A stretch of 64,000 nt of DNA from Dimorphilus gyrociliatus (GCA_904063045.1 CAJFCJ010000024.1:863777-927776), one strand, 5' to 3'; shown: positions 24,486 to 38,421, numbered from the stretch's first letter. Notes: a model not told the origin generated them from the letters alone. Numbers and translations are program-made.

Positions 24486-26466
24486 TCATATACAGAATTC
24501 GAAGGCCCGAAATCTAAGTAGTAAGAGAGGGGGAGCTAAACTTAAATTATAGAAAAAAACTAAAATAAAAAGTTTTCCAATTTTTTTTCAAGTTGAAGAT
24601 TTTTTTCGCAATAATATCTTGCGATAATTGTCTTTTTTTGCTTTAATTTTCACTTATAGAGAACAAGCTTAATTATCTTTGTGACAGAGATTGCAGAGCT
24701 TAGGAAGTAACCCAAAATAAACAGAGAATATTGTCAATCTTATAAGAGAATAAAGCCGATTCTATTAAGAAATGATAATTTTGGAAATTTGTTTTAAAAT
24801 AAGTTGATGTGTATTATTGGCAATGTTATATAAACAGAATCTAATACACTGTTGAATAAATAAGATACAGGCGGAAAAAGCCTTGTTCTTTACTTTGTTT
24901 AGGCTTTTTTTTTACAATAGATCACTAGACAGTTTAAGGAGGGGATAAGGTGAAAAGGGCTAATAAATAAACGATATCAAAAGTCATGTTAATAAGTTAC
25001 GTGCTGTTGGTTAGCAGAATCGTGTTAACCTCACACGCTAAATTCCAGCTAGAGATGAGTGGTCTAATAAGGTTTGGAATTGCGCAATATTGTGATAACA
25101 ATATTGAAATTGAGTTTTGACTTGCACGCAGACATTAGAAAACTGATACAGAGAATTAGAATGAAAATATTTGCAAAACTCAAAAATATAACCTGGAGTA
25201 TTATTTCAATTCTGAGGTTATAATCTAGAATCTAGTTCGAATGTTCTATTGCTCCAATTTGTCTTGCTTGTCCTCAACATCCAAATGCATGACTACTTGC
25301 GCGAAATCTTACAATTGATCAATAAACAAATTATTAACGCCCTATTTGATTAAAAACCCATCAGCTGGCCATTAGCCCGTTAGGCCTACGCAGGAAATGC
25401 ATCTATCGCCTTTATTACATACATCTACAGTCACAGTCATGTTCTGATTAGTCGAATTCCGTCAGAAACTTGATGCTCTCATTCAAAGAGTCACGAACGC
25501 CGGGTGTAGGCTTTCATCTTGACCAAGATCTAGAGGCAATTAGACTGTCATTTTTAGTCTAGTGATGAAATTGCTTGGGAATTCAGAAGCTCCTAGCCTG
25601 CTTTGTCTTAGTCTTGACCTTTTAGCTGTTTGTATTAAAAGATTACTACTCACTTCTTTTTTCACAACACCGGGAAATATATTTCGACTCTCTTTTTTTA
25701 AATTAACAAGAGCAAATACTGTAATCTTCTACGAATACTGTATTTTAGCTGTAATGCAGAATAAAGACATAGGCCGAATTATTCCAACATTATGCAGTCA
25801 CGAACAAAAAATTTCACTGGTTATTCCACGAGTGATAGACGAAAAGTAGAAGGGAAAGTACCATTCTAATCTATCGTCATATATTGAAAATCTTTTGAAA
25901 TATTCACTTTTTTTTCTTATCCAAATTTAGGCCTATTCATTCAATACGTCAAATCATATATAATAATATTTCACAATAGGGCAAATTTTTTTATTCCTAT
26001 AGAAACAGGTTATATATTTTGATCTATTGATGGAAACGAATCAGTTAATTCTTGCACTGGGTCTCAAGCAGATGTTTTCCCTTTAAATGACTGTTATAAG
26101 CGAGAAAATAAGACATTTTATCTATTAGCATCGTCTATATTGTACAAACATATTCATTGTTCTATTTAAGTAAGAAAAAAGAATATCAAAAGTCTATTCG
26201 AATGATTTTGTTTATCTTTCTCTTCTTTTTTTTTGAGGAGAAAGGAGGGGAGGGGCTTTCTCCATTTTTTTAAAAGTTAGTGACGTTTGTTATCTTCTCA
26301 TTTGTTGAACAATAGTTCCTGTTTATTTCCATTTATATTACGTAATTTACTATTTTACTTAAGTTACTTAACTTTTACTTAACCATATCTCCTTATTATA
26401 CTAAATAGTAGTAATAATATATAAACAATTTATTGTATATATTCATATACTATATATTAATATATG

Positions 26467-26489
26467 TATATATATATATATATATATAT
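26467..26489. repeat. (AT)n microsatellite
   Basis: Uninterrupted TA run of about 11 units. Confidence 0.85.
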
Positions 26490-26614
26490 GTTCAATCTGT
26501 AAACACTATACTATGTATATCAGTAGAAATCCAAATAAAGTTACCTTTAATAAGAATAAATCATAAACACAGAAAATAGGGAATAGAAAAAACTTGAGGA
26601 TAGACAGAGCGACT

Positions 26615-26638
26615 GAGAGAGAGAGAGAGAGAGAGAAA
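26615..26638. repeat. (GA)n microsatellite
   Basis: About 12 GA units, between the Rab21 and DHHC genes. Confidence 0.85.
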
Positions 26639-26874
26639 TATAGGGAAACATTAGGAAAAGAAAGTAACAAAAACATAATATAAATTGTATACAAATAAAC
26701 AAAAATATAGAAAAGGCAGAGAAGAGAAAAAAGAAAAGAGAGAAAAATGATAGAAATATTGAGGAGGTAATTAATTCAAGTATTATCGCGTAAAAAGAAT
26801 CATTTAAATAAAATAATCAGTACTTGTGTAAAATCAATGGCTGTTATTTCTTTTAATTAGCTTTTTTTTTGTCT

Positions 26875-27693
26875 TTAGCTAATTCCATCATCATTACATT
26901 CATAGAGAAAGTGAGCAGGAAATATAAAATTTATCCACCATTTTTTGCCAAAAACGCCATTTAAGTTACTATAACTGTCTGTTTTAACAACCTTTATATT
27001 GTTTTGTAGTTCGAATGCTGTCTGACCGCAGAGGGCACAGGTCATTTGCTGTATGAAAGAGGAGAAAGAGAATATGAAGAAACAGATGACGCTGTAAAGA
27101 AGAGATACCATAACGACGTTGAGATTGGGAGTACCATCCCCCCTCAGCCAGCCAATAATTACAGTTGGTAAAAATAATTGACTAATACCGAAACGCGGTA
27201 CAAAATCGCAATAGGCGTAGGCAGTAGCGTGTAATAGGCAGAATGTGCAACCAATAGTGCACCAGAATGTAAAGACGATGAAGAAACGCTGATTACGTAA
27301 TCCAATGCAGCAATCGGTAATAAAGCAGTGGTGGGAACGTTTGAGGATGCAACAACTGCAAAGCGGACAGTGGTGGCAACGGGGCGGTCTGTGCATTCCG
27401 CAGATAAGGCAGGGCTTCCAAGACCAGTACGGATAAGCTATCTTATCGCATTCGACAATATAGAGAACTTCTGAGTTGTTTATCCTACTCTTCTTCCGAT
27501 CATTTGGACTCGGTTTGTAAGTTGTATTGACGAGTTTCGTGCAAAACCAATTAGCAGTTACTTGGGCCAGCATAAAATAAGCGAATAAACGTTGAAATGT
27601 AGAATGTACAATATAACATAATCCTATGTAAGAAACTCCAATCAGAGTTGACCAGAACCAAATAACAGAAACTTTGAAAAGACGAAATCTCAT
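26875..27693 (-). CDS. DHHC-family protein S-acyltransferase with SHHC in place of DHHC, 272 aa, single exon
   Basis: One uninterrupted frame of 273 codons. The zinc-binding cysteine-rich domain spans about residues 95-145: CLICGMHRPPRCHHCPLC, then CCILKRSHHCFI and CCIGLRNQRFF. The catalytic tetrapeptide is SHHC at 120-123 (codon TCC for Ser), while family members normally have DHHC. The attacking Cys123 and both His are kept. About four membrane segments flank the domain (residues about 8-30, 34-51, 138-162 and 190-214). QTAFE (224-228) stands where TTxE is usual, and the C-terminal VFGKKWWINFIFP fits the conserved PaCCT region. The short size and these motifs resemble the ZDHHC22/24 group; this is inference. 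Such enzymes attach palmitate to cytosolic cysteines at Golgi or plasma membrane. Losing the Asp may lower or abolish activity. No intron is present, unlike its neighbours. Confidence 0.92.
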   Translation of the reverse strand: MRFRLFKVSVIWFWSTLIGVSYIGLCYIVHSTFQRLFAYFMLAQVTANWFCTKLVNTTYKPSPNDRKKSRINNSEVLYIVECDKIAYPYWSWKPCLICGMHRPPRCHHCPLCSCCILKRSHHCFITDCCIGLRNQRFFIVFTFWCTIGCTFCLLHATAYAYCDFVPRFGISQLFLPTVIIGWLRGDGTPNLNVVMVSLLYSVICFFIFSFSSFIQQMTCALCGQTAFELQNNIKVVKTDSYSNLNGVFGKKWWINFIFPAHFLYECNDDGIS

Positions 27694-27738
27694 ATTTCTT
27701 TTCGCGTTTTTTCGCCCAACTGATCAATGCCCTTGCCT

Positions 27739-27769
27739 TTTATATATATATATCTATATATATATATAT
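27739..27769. repeat. (TA)n microsatellite, one interruption
   Basis: TA run just upstream of the DHHC gene start. Confidence 0.85.
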
Positions 27770-29136
27770 GCGGCCGGTTTATGCATATTCATTAGGGGAT
27801 GTTTTAGGCCTAGAGAAGCGTTTGTTCTGCCGCCTTATAGCCATCTGGATATGTTGCTATGTACTGTATAATTATTTTTATTAACTAGTATAGTATTTGT
27901 ACTTACACGGTTATTCAATATTAAAATAAGTTTAGGCTTGTTTTTATCAAGTATAAATAATGTTAAATTTTCAGTTTACATCAAAAATATAAATACTAAA
28001 ATAAGAATAAAAAATTCCATTTTTTTATTTTAAGAAGCAGAAATTAAATTAAAAGTAAAGAATGAAAGAAGAAGGAAAATAGAGTAGAGAGTTTAGAGCA
28101 ATTAGATAAAATTAATGATTTCCGTTTCTTTCCTCTAAAAGTAAAATCTTCGTAAAAGTCTCTTAAAAATATTGAAATACTTAATGTTGTTTAATCTAAT
28201 CCAAGAGAGAATAATCTCCTTTGGTGGAAACATAAGAAAAAAAGCATCTTAAAAATTACCTTAAAAAGTATATAACTCTTATTCTACGCATTGAACCCCG
28301 ATGGATTTGGCAGCTGAGGTTTACAGAATATAATAAAATAAATACAAATAAAGAAATTTCTAAGCGAAGAGTTTTAAATCATTTGGGATTAATTTCTTCT
28401 TATACTCTTAAAATGAACATGGTTTTTCCATACATTAACCGTTTATAATAGAGAATAATGTATGAATTATAATATTGATATTCATCTAGCTTTTTTTAAA
28501 TCTTTTCCTCCTCGTTGCAGACATATCTGCAAATATATATATATAAACAGTCATTCACCCACCTTCTTCCTCTAATCCTTCATCTTTTCTCTGAAAAATA
28601 AAAGAAAAAAATTTAGAAGAGGAGAAAAATAGCATTCGTTTTCGATGTTTGTTTCTCATATAAGGAATGACTAATTTTCTTTACAGATACTCGAATATAT
28701 TGAAGATTGTCAAATTGAAATTAGCATACAGATTATAGTTTCTATATAGAAAATTTCAAAATTATAGGATCATAAAAACTCAAGGATAAGAGGATGAGAG
28801 GAAGACAAAAATAAAGATTTTTCATTATAATAAAAGAAAGTTAGTGACATCTTTTCTTCCTTTATTCCTTTATTAATAGTAGGATAAATGCGTAAGAAGA
28901 AAGGAAGTAGTTGCTAAAATGAAAATATTTATAGACCCTATAAGTGATAATTAAGCTATTCTTAGGCACGACTGGCCTAATCAATACGTGCATAATCATA
29001 AGAAATTGTTTAATACGTTCGTAAAGCTGTAAAAGACATACGCCTCGTTTATTATGACTAGTTTAACTACTCTAAATGAAATAAGGATGGAATTTGTTAT
29101 AAAAATATCTTCTATCGATATCATATTGAACTATAA

Positions 29137-29160
29137 AGTATATATATATATATATATACA
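29137..29160. repeat. (TA)n microsatellite
   Basis: TA run followed by ACAGTATA-type degenerate copies to about 29200. Confidence 0.75.
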
Positions 29161-30379
29161 GTATATTATATAATATATATGTATACAGTATATATACATT
29201 AAACTATATAAACATACCGTATCCTTGTTTGCTCTTTATCGCCTACTTTTACATTTAAACAAAACATAGCTAATTAATTATGTAAATAATTTGAATGAAT
29301 TTTAAAATTGCAGTCTCGTATTTAATTAAACCAACTTGTTGAGTGTTCTTCCTTCTTTGCCTTTTTTCTCCCTCCCCTTTCCCTTTTCTCTGAAAACAAA
29401 CTTCTATACAAGAAAGTGTTTTTTCTCTTTTCTTCTCGAATCTTTAGATGCCTTTAGGCTTGTGTCAATGTTGTTGCATCATATTTGCTTTGCTGATCAT
29501 GATCAATGATCCGAAAATAAATGATTAATATAATTTCTCTATTTATACATAAAAGTCTCTAAAGATTTGACTTATTCATTAAATAATTACTGATAAGCTT
29601 CACAGTATTTTCTTAATTGTGTTAAAGAATATATTTAGCCTGCATACAACATCCGTAACACTAGAAACGATACATTATATCAAATAGTATATATGGATAC
29701 TAATCCTATAAAGTATATTTCAAGCTGAAATTGTGTTAAATGGTAATTTGAAGAACTAATAAACTCAAGAATTGTTCCTAACTATCGTAATTATGACGCT
29801 TAGCTGATTATCTCTACTTTCATTGGTCAATTTTATTTATAAAAATACTGTTTTCATTCTCTTATTGCTATGTTAAAAATGTATTTCTAAAATAAGGTAT
29901 AAATTTTATTTATGTCAGACATATTGTGTTTGTTTCTTGTCAAGATAATCAGTTTCCTTCCTTTATATAGTAAACTTATGCATATCAATCGCGTTCCCTA
30001 AAGCACATACACATCTTCGATTTTTCTTACGTAATAATATAATTTTTATGTGGGTAGCTAAGTATTAGAGCACTTGAAGGATACAATCATCTTTATACAT
30101 AATAATATATGAATTAGATAGTCAATTTATCCATGAATTCATTCATAAATCTGTCTCTAAATACACTAAAAAATTTAATAAGACGGCTAATATGTAAATT
30201 AGTCTATAGAATTTACTTGCATTTATCTTATTGACCTTAGTATTAGAATGCTACGGATAACGTTCCAAGAAGTTTTTTATTATAATTAGAAGCAGTATTA
30301 TAACTAACACAATGCATATCTGTGATATATTTTCTTTAAGAAGAGGTAAAAAGCTATTATTTAACTTGGAAAGGTTTGT

Positions 30380-30482
30380 TTCTCTCTGTCCCTGTCTCTG
30401 TCTCTCTTTGTCTCTCTTTCTATCTCTACCTCTCTCTTTTTCTCTCTTTCTCCCTCTCTCTCTCACTCGCTCACACACACAC
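30380..30482. repeat. Imperfect (TC)n ending in (AC)n
   Basis: About 90 bp of CT-rich dinucleotide repeat with TG and TA interruptions, then CACACACA. Confidence 0.8.
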
Positions 30483-32826
30483 ATACATCTACAAAGTTTT
30501 ACGAGGATGTTGTTGCTTCGATCGATGGATCGATGGAGAGCCTAAGGCATACTTATTAGTTTATGTATTTCAAGTCCTTGTTAAAGTCACTTGATAGACG
30601 TGGTATAGAAAAAAAGATATATGTACTGTATTTAGTATATTTAATATATACAGTATATATATATATATATATATACATAAATAAAAATAAAGTTTCTCTA
30701 TATATATAGTCTACAAAGGAATAAACCCTTTTTTCAACGCTTTCAAAGTATTAGTAAGCTCCAAAATAAAAAAGAAAGTACCATTGAAGCTGGTCTTCTA
30801 TTATTCCCATATATTAACACAATTTAAATGCAAAATAACTTATAGAGACATTTATCCAGTTAATGTATCTATCAAATACGAATTATAAATATACTGTATA
30901 TTATATGTATATCTGCTGTATAGTATACATGTGTTTATAAATTATTTCTTTCCCCTACAAGCTCTCTTTCTCGAATAATATTAAATTTCTTACTTCATAT
31001 ATGGAAAATAAGTGGAATTATATTGATCCTTTTATCAGATTTCTCTCCTATTTAAAAAAAAGAAACTCTTCTTTCCAGATATTAAATAACCTTTTTTTTA
31101 ATAAAGAAAGTAAAAATTAACTATCATTAATCAAGTTTTTGTTTAATTATAAAAGTACTAAAAGTATTACTAGTTAACGACAACAAAAGACAAAACTTTC
31201 AATGATCTCGCTATTACAAAATGAATATTCACCAGGCTATTTTATAGGCTTATATAGCAATCGACGACAACGTTATTAAGGCGTTATTCAAGAAAGCAAA
31301 ACGTGCTAGATGAAAAAGAAAACCGATTGGCACAAATACACAATCGGACTCCGTACAGAGGGGTCTATAGCGAGCAGCATTTCTTTGTATAGACGCCGAA
31401 ACTAGACGCCGTCAGTCATGCAGAACGGATTTAGACCGCCCAACACCTCATCACCTAATGCTTTCTTATATGCCTTCTTTACGTTATGCGATTAGACTAA
31501 TAGAGAGAAAAAGTTGTCTTTCTTCACCTGCGCCTTAGGAAATGTTTCGTCTTATTGGAAAATTATACACTCTACCTACGTTAGTAACGAAAATGATTGA
31601 TAAAACAATGCTGAATATTTCTTTATAGAATGAACGTGAATCATATTAGCTAGTACTTTATTATTATTCTACGTGCGTATAAAGATGGAACAACCATTAA
31701 AAAACCTTTTAAAAAACGGTAAGCCATTACGAGAGAAAAGCAGGTGCGTTTCTCTTTCCCGTTCCGTCCAAAATCACTGTCACTGATCGATAAGGCCGAA
31801 CGACGTCTAAAACAATAAACGCTGCCAATTCGACGGTCGAATTGATTGATAGAGCGAGATGACATTTGTGTAGGCTTGTCAAGATATAACCTTGTTTTTG
31901 TTTTTAAACAGGAATCTTGACAATTGCATACATATTTTATACAAAGATGTTTTAGGCCTAGCATTTTTCCTTTTCTACCTATTCTCTTTCCCTCTCTCTT
32001 GTATATAAAGGAATTATTTCTCTCAGTTAAAGATAGAAAGAGAGAGAGAGGGAGAGAGAGAAATAAAAGCGAGATAGGGAGAAGGGAGGGTTGGAAGTGA
32101 TCGGATGAGAGAAGAGATACATAGATGAAAATATAAAGAACGAAAGAGATGTATTCGTATCTTGTTGTTAGTGTTTCTACAGAGTTAATTATTAAAAAAA
32201 ACAGACATAACTCAACAATTATTAAACAATAAGTTTTATCCACAATTTGATTTTTTACAAATTTTCTTTATTAAAATATAAATAAAAAGAAAAAGAGATG
32301 GAAAGTTTTATACAAATGTATAAAAATCTAAGGATTTCCCCCGTCTCCCTTTTCTTCTTCCTCTTCTTCTCCCCCTTCCTCTCCTTATTTTTGTTATCTT
32401 TTCCTTAAGTAAACTTAATAAAAAAAGTTAATTAAGTAGATAAAAACTAAAGGAAAATTTGTTTAAAGTGCAGTATTTATGGAAGATGTTGCATATATAT
32501 TTATAAATTAGGCTTATATTCGTATATATCTTAATATAAAGTATATGATATTGGTAATTATCAATTAACAATAATTTGTATACAGTATCTATTATTTCAT
32601 TAGCATATAATTTGTTTAGGACTTTATTCTTTTCTTCCAATTCGGATTTTTACTATACTTTCATTACTAAAAAATTGGATTCTTGACATACCCAAACAAT
32701 CAATTTTATCAATTTTGTCACTTGGTTGAAAGCCCTTTGGATTTATTTGTTGTTACTGTAGAGTTTATATGAGAAACGAGACGGAATTATTTGATTTTTG
32801 TTAAGTAGTCTATGGAGTAAAGTGAC

Positions 32827-32857
32827 GCTTTTAGGCGCCTGAAATACTCCTAAAAGC
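32827..32857. repeat. Short inverted repeat (9-bp stem)
   Basis: GCTTTTAGG at 32827-32835 pairs with CCTAAAAGC at 32849-32857 across a 13-base loop. The left arm is part of a 17-bp word found again with one mismatch at 56393-56409. Confidence 0.5.
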
Positions 32858-35800
32858 ATCCCTGTACTATTTCAGAAGAAGAGTCAGTTTAAAATATAAA
32901 GCAACAACTTTAGACGCCGCCTGTTAAAAAAAAAACATGTTCGCTTGTTTAGGCTAAATAGCCCTTTTTTGATGAAAGAGAAAGCAGCATACAATGTAAC
33001 TTAAAGTGACGTCAAGATGGAGACAAATTCCGGGTTAAGAAAAGTGTACTGTATCCATTAAATGGTATATACATAAAAAAACGAAAATTTTCCAGTTTAG
33101 GCTTTTCTAATCAGACCGGGTCAAGATTGTTACTTTTGTTAGCAACTTGACGCTTAAATGAATAGCTCGTTGAGTCTAACCCATTTTCCCATTCATCCTA
33201 GTGTGAAATGGAAAAGAATTTGTGTAACTTACGATAGCCTGTAGGCCCTCTCCTTTGTTATATATAAATACCCCATATTTTAATAATCGTTTCTTAATAT
33301 AGCTACCATCTATTAAAATTGATGCGAAGAAGGGGTTATAATTTGTAAATATATAGATTTTACAACTAAGCTAAATTATTAAATTTCCTTAACAATCTAA
33401 ATGCCTAAAATAATTAAATCTCCTAACTAAATTTGTTGAGGAAATCTCGAATTTCTAAGAAATATACAAGGCTATCTCTTCAAAAAGAAAGAAAATCGAC
33501 TCTTCTCCTTTGTATCTTATTTTTTCTGCGAACAATGCCTTTTCTTTTTTTGTTCATTTCCTATCATGAAAAAATTCTCTTTTCTCTCTCACTCTCGCTC
33601 TCTCACCCTGAGCCTTACTCCTTATCTCTCTCTCTCTTTCTCTCTCTCTCTTTCTATGTATATACACTATATACACACATAGAGTTGTTATAGGATAGTT
33701 TTATGCTTTTACTCTACTTTTTTCTTTCTACAAATTTGTTTAAATAAAATTACAGTTAAGACTCTAATAAACATGCTCTATAGATCATTAAACCACTCTA
33801 GGAATTTACCATTTCCGGTTGTCTTCGTCAAATGCGGACTTAAAACGTACAGCTTTCACCTCAAATCAGTGTTTTAGATAGCTGTACTTGGTATGCAAAG
33901 TAGATTTAACATCACGAACTCCAGTATAATTATACTATGAAATAACACATTACTTTTTATACATACATTAAATAGATTATATTTTGCTATTTGTTTCTTT
34001 ACTTATTTCTTACCTAGTGTTTTGCTGATAGGCCTATTTGTTTACTCTGTTGTTTGCTATGAGAGTTACTTAAATGAATAATTTCTAAAGTCCACCCAAA
34101 AAATGTTTTTGCATTGGTTTGTGTTTGGTGATGGCTGATGTTTATTTTACTTTATATACTGTATGTACGCTTATATTTATGCATTTGTAGTGAATTGATT
34201 TATGAATAATATGAATATTATATGCTAATATCATTTATACTCATGTATATATTTGACAAAGTAAACAACCCCTTTCATTTGTCTGTCAATGCCTTACATT
34301 GTACTTGAGTCTCGTATTATTCATTCAAAGCTTTATTGCTGATCATCCATAAAGGTCAAGGCACTTTATCTCCCGGAGAAAGGTAGTGCTTCTTTGATAT
34401 TGCACTCGTTCTCTCCTTAAGAAAAGACTTCGTGATCTTTAACCCTAGTTTGTATTATTAAAGGAAAATGGATTCTAGTTTTGGAAAAGAGGAAGAAGAA
34501 AGAAGAGGGAGAGAGAGGAACTATTGAAAATGTAATAGTTGTCGATTAATTCCTGAAATATTATATAAATATCACTTTACCTTTACTAGTTGTACTAGTA
34601 AGAAGATTCTTCTTTAAAAATTTCGTTTCAAAGCATACTTATAGTAAACTGATCACATTTTCACAGCTTTTCCCTCTCTTACATTATGAATATAGCCTTC
34701 TCTTACAAAGTAAAATAAGAAAGACTTCTTCAACCATGTCTCATTTTCCACTTCTATGCAAAAGGTAATTCTAGGTCAAACCTATTACCTTTTGCACTAA
34801 AGTCTCCATAACTCAACTGACATCATCCTTTGAGAGAAACAACTGATTAATTTCATTAATCGCTTTTCTTTTTCAATAGTTTAAAACGGAAAATCCATTA
34901 GAACGTCTTTAATAGAAACCTCTATTATCGAATTTTTTTGGAATATAGATTAGACAAAATCGGAACGACACAAATACATATATAGATATCTCTTCTGTTT
35001 ATAACCATTCTACTATTAAAATGGTACGCAAAATGTATTAAAAGTTGAATATACTTTATTAATATACAATTAAATATTCATGTATATTATTCCTTTGATT
35101 GTAATAAATAAATCATTAATTAGACCTAAAAATTTCATATAAATAAATAAAATAATTTTAATTTACAATTGAAAAACGAAAGAGGGATTCTCTTGTTTTT
35201 ATCAGTAGTCTCTTTTGGGAAAAATAGAGCTTTAGTGGTTTTAAAAAATGAAAAAGGAGCGAGAGAGAGAGATGGAGTGGAAAGTGGAAGGATGATAGAG
35301 ATAAGTTGAAAAAAAAAGATAGACGAAAATCTTATCCTTCCATCCGAAAGACTAATAAAGTTAATTGATAAATTAATTACATTAGGCAAGTTTTCAATGT
35401 ATCGAATCGATTTAGTAGATTGCTACAGAATAGTGTAAAAAGATACTAGCTTCTTTTATAAATAGTATCTTTATCACTATTCTATGAATTGAGTACATTA
35501 ATACTGTGTACACTTCATGTTTACTTATTATGAAATAGATATATCAATACATTGGAATCAATGTCTAAATTCTAGTTTGTAAGTTAATAGAAAACTATAC
35601 GTAATTAAATTGAAGATACTTAATATAAATTTTAAATATGTACATTGAAAGTCAAGGACAATATCTTGCCTCCCACGCTATACAATAATCCCTAATGACC
35701 ATGTACAAACCCGGTTTGGCATGCAACTCATCAATGCTAGCTTGACAAATTCCTTTCGGAGAGAACTTTAAAAAAAAACAATTAATGTCGTTGCGGTGAT

Positions 35801-36074
35801 TTACGATATACATCCTGAGCATTTCTATTGTAGAAACTTGTCAAAGACTTGAAAGGAATAAAAGATAATATTGTCAAAAATTTACCAGGAAAGATATGTT
35901 CTGTTATAGAGTTTTATATTAAAATTAAACGATTATTCACTAAAAATAATTCCATATTTATAAAACAAAAAAGTTTTTTTTTTAAAAAAAAAGAAATGCA
36001 ATAAAAATAACAAAAGTTATAAAATGAAGCTTTCAAAATTAGTCGTTTTTTATTTTATCTATAACGTTGAACAG

Positions 36075-36083
36075 TAGATGGCG
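36075..36083 (+). promoter_or_regulatory. TAGATGGCG motif
   Basis: Exact TAGATGGCG, 82 bases after a block of about ten Ts followed by ten As ending near 35992. A mirrored arrangement occurs at 38422-38531. Confidence 0.25.
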
Positions 36084-37427
36084 TTAAACTAGAAGAAGAA
36101 TGAAAATAGAATAAACATCATTTCTATGAATGTGAACTAGAAATATTGAAATTGTAAATAAAATGATTTAAAGGATGTTAGCTTTATATAACTTATTTAG
36201 AGACAAACTTTTCATAGAATTGTTAATAATTCATTTAAATACTAATTTATTTTTACATATCTACATACATATTGTATTTATACAGTATATCGTTGTTTGA
36301 TATATCCGCAATTTTTTACAGTTTTTTTCTGTTTTAGAAAGAAGGGTTTAAAGATTTATTCATTTATTAGATTTAATGGTACCATAAACTTAAATATTGA
36401 TAGTAAGTATTCTAAAACTGGTTTTAACTGCCTCTTTTAGTTTCCATTTAGCTCATTACTTAATTTACTATAGATATAGTGCTTTTCTTTTTTCACATGA
36501 TATAAATATGTAAAGGGAGAGACAAGGGATTCTTAGAAGGGAAAACTTGCCTCCGAGACGTTAATTTTCATCTTAAAATCAATGAAAAAGGTGGGATGTT
36601 AATATAATTAATTAATTCACCTTGTTATTAACGTAGAAACTAATTTTTCTATTTTTTGTGTAAATCTATAATATTTATTTAACAAACTTTGCTTAAGAGG
36701 CTATTAATATTCATGAAGAAAAATATTAACTTTCTCTCACATTTATAATACAAAAAAAAACACATTGGAATATATAAGAATAGATTGTTTTCCTTTTCTA
36801 TGTCAAAGAACATCAACATCTATTGTTGTTGATAAATTGTTGATATGTTAATTTTGCATGGATGACCTACATATTCATTTTTCCATATCTTTTTTATTAT
36901 ATTCGGTATATATTATAATTATTTCTGGAAAATATGAATAAAATATTCTACTTTTAAGCTACATAGTCAACTTGTTTATATTTATGATAATATTTATATT
37001 TAAATGGCGGATAAATCATTTTATCTATATATCTTTTTCATATTTTATCCTTTTTACATCTTTACTAGATAAAGAAAAGTCCACTAAGATAAAATACGAA
37101 AAAGATGTTCGAATAGTAAGGGTATAGATGCTGTGGTATATTATTCTATTATATGATATGCTTAATATCACATCTTTTAATTACAAAGGAAAAACTAGAA
37201 GAGTACTTCTTTATTCTCATTCCTATAATAAATGCAATTTTATTAAATTTTACTATATTTAGACTAAAATAGCTAAATATATAGATTATTATAGTATTTC
37301 ATAAAATACAATTCTAGCTGATTCATTTAGTTTTCTATTTTTTTATCCTCTTTTCACTAATTTCCTAAACTAAGCTTTAAAATTCCATTATAAATTGTAA
37401 AGGACTGTCTTAAAAAGGATAGAGTAA

Positions 37428-37456
37428 GAGAGAGAGAGAGAGAGAGAAAGAGAGGG
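37428..37456. repeat. (GA)n microsatellite
   Basis: AG dinucleotide run with one AAAG interruption. Confidence 0.85.
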
Positions 37457-38390
37457 TATAAAGGAGCAAAACTTTCAATTTAACTTCTTCTTTCCTCCTT
37501 ATCTCTCTTTACTTGCAAAATTTTCAATTAAACGATCGTTTTCTTCTTTTTTATTCTATTTCTTTTTCTTTTGGAAGAAAAAAAACCTATTTTGTATTAC
37601 ATTTCTGATTTCTTTCTCTCTATAAGAGTAAAAAGTAATCTTACAGCTGCACGAGATAAAGGAAAGAATATTTTCGGATAGGAAAAAAATAGAAAAATGC
37701 ACTGGACAGTCAATCCATTGCAGATATTAATAATAAAAGAGAGTTCTGTCACCATAATTCATCAATTTTTTTTCTTTAACATCTCACTCTTCCATACTTT
37801 TTCCATTATGATTTTCCATAAAAGTCGATAATAATATATGGAAAATAATTTTCAAAGCTAACAGAAAACGATTCGTCCACTCTTTCTTTTCTGTCTTATA
37901 AGAATCTACGTCCTTAACCAATTCATCATTAACCCAGCTCTTCTTAAGTAACAATAGTAACTAAATACGTCATTTTACTAACTTTAATAAATGTCTTTAC
38001 TTTATTATTCATTATTCGTTTATCATCTTCTTTGTCTTTTATTCTTATATCGTTAAAATAAAGCTAATGTATATTTACTTTACAAGAGAATAACACCAAT
38101 TTAAAGATTCTTAGAGAATTGATACATCAAAGTCAAATTAACCTTATATTATATGATTACATCTCAACTAAAAAGTTCATGGTTAACGGATAGAATAGAA
38201 GTAATAGGCTGAAAATTAACATTTCAATTTTCTTGTAAATGATATGTATTTAAACAATTTTCAGTCGAAAGATTTAATATTTTTTTCATTTAATATGTTT
38301 ATAAGGAAAGAGAGAACTAGACCGTATTCAGTATATAATATAAAAGCGTTGTAATTATACAGAGGGATAGAGGAGATCCGAGTAGAAGGG

Positions 38391-38411
38391 AGAGAGAGAG
38401 AGAGAGAGAGA
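38391..38411. repeat. (GA)n microsatellite
   Basis: About ten uninterrupted AG units, ending ten bases before a reversed TAGATGGCG motif. Confidence 0.85.
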
Positions 38412-38421
38412 TGGCTCGTAT

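Larger units (their letters stand above)
24223..26874. other. Intergenic region between Rab21 and the DHHC gene
   Basis: Contains the 3' UTRs of both convergent genes; AATAAA at 24855-24860 is one of several candidate Rab21 poly(A) signals. A TAGGTGGCGCC word lies at 24475-24485. The part from about 24950 to 25850 is less AT-rich and includes a 95-codon open frame (25562-25849) with no recognisable domain; I do not call it a gene. Exact TAGGCCTA words are at 25381 and 25928. (AT)n at 26467-26489 and (GA)n at 26615-26638. Confidence 0.55.

Noticed and set aside
25562-25849. 95-codon open frame on the plus strand
   Set aside because: No recognisable domain, and the surroundings have stops in all frames without convincing splice sites.
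31650-32243. 197-codon open frame on the minus strand
   Set aside because: Much of it is translated GA/TC repeat and A/T-rich sequence, with no domain and no splice context. Read as chance.
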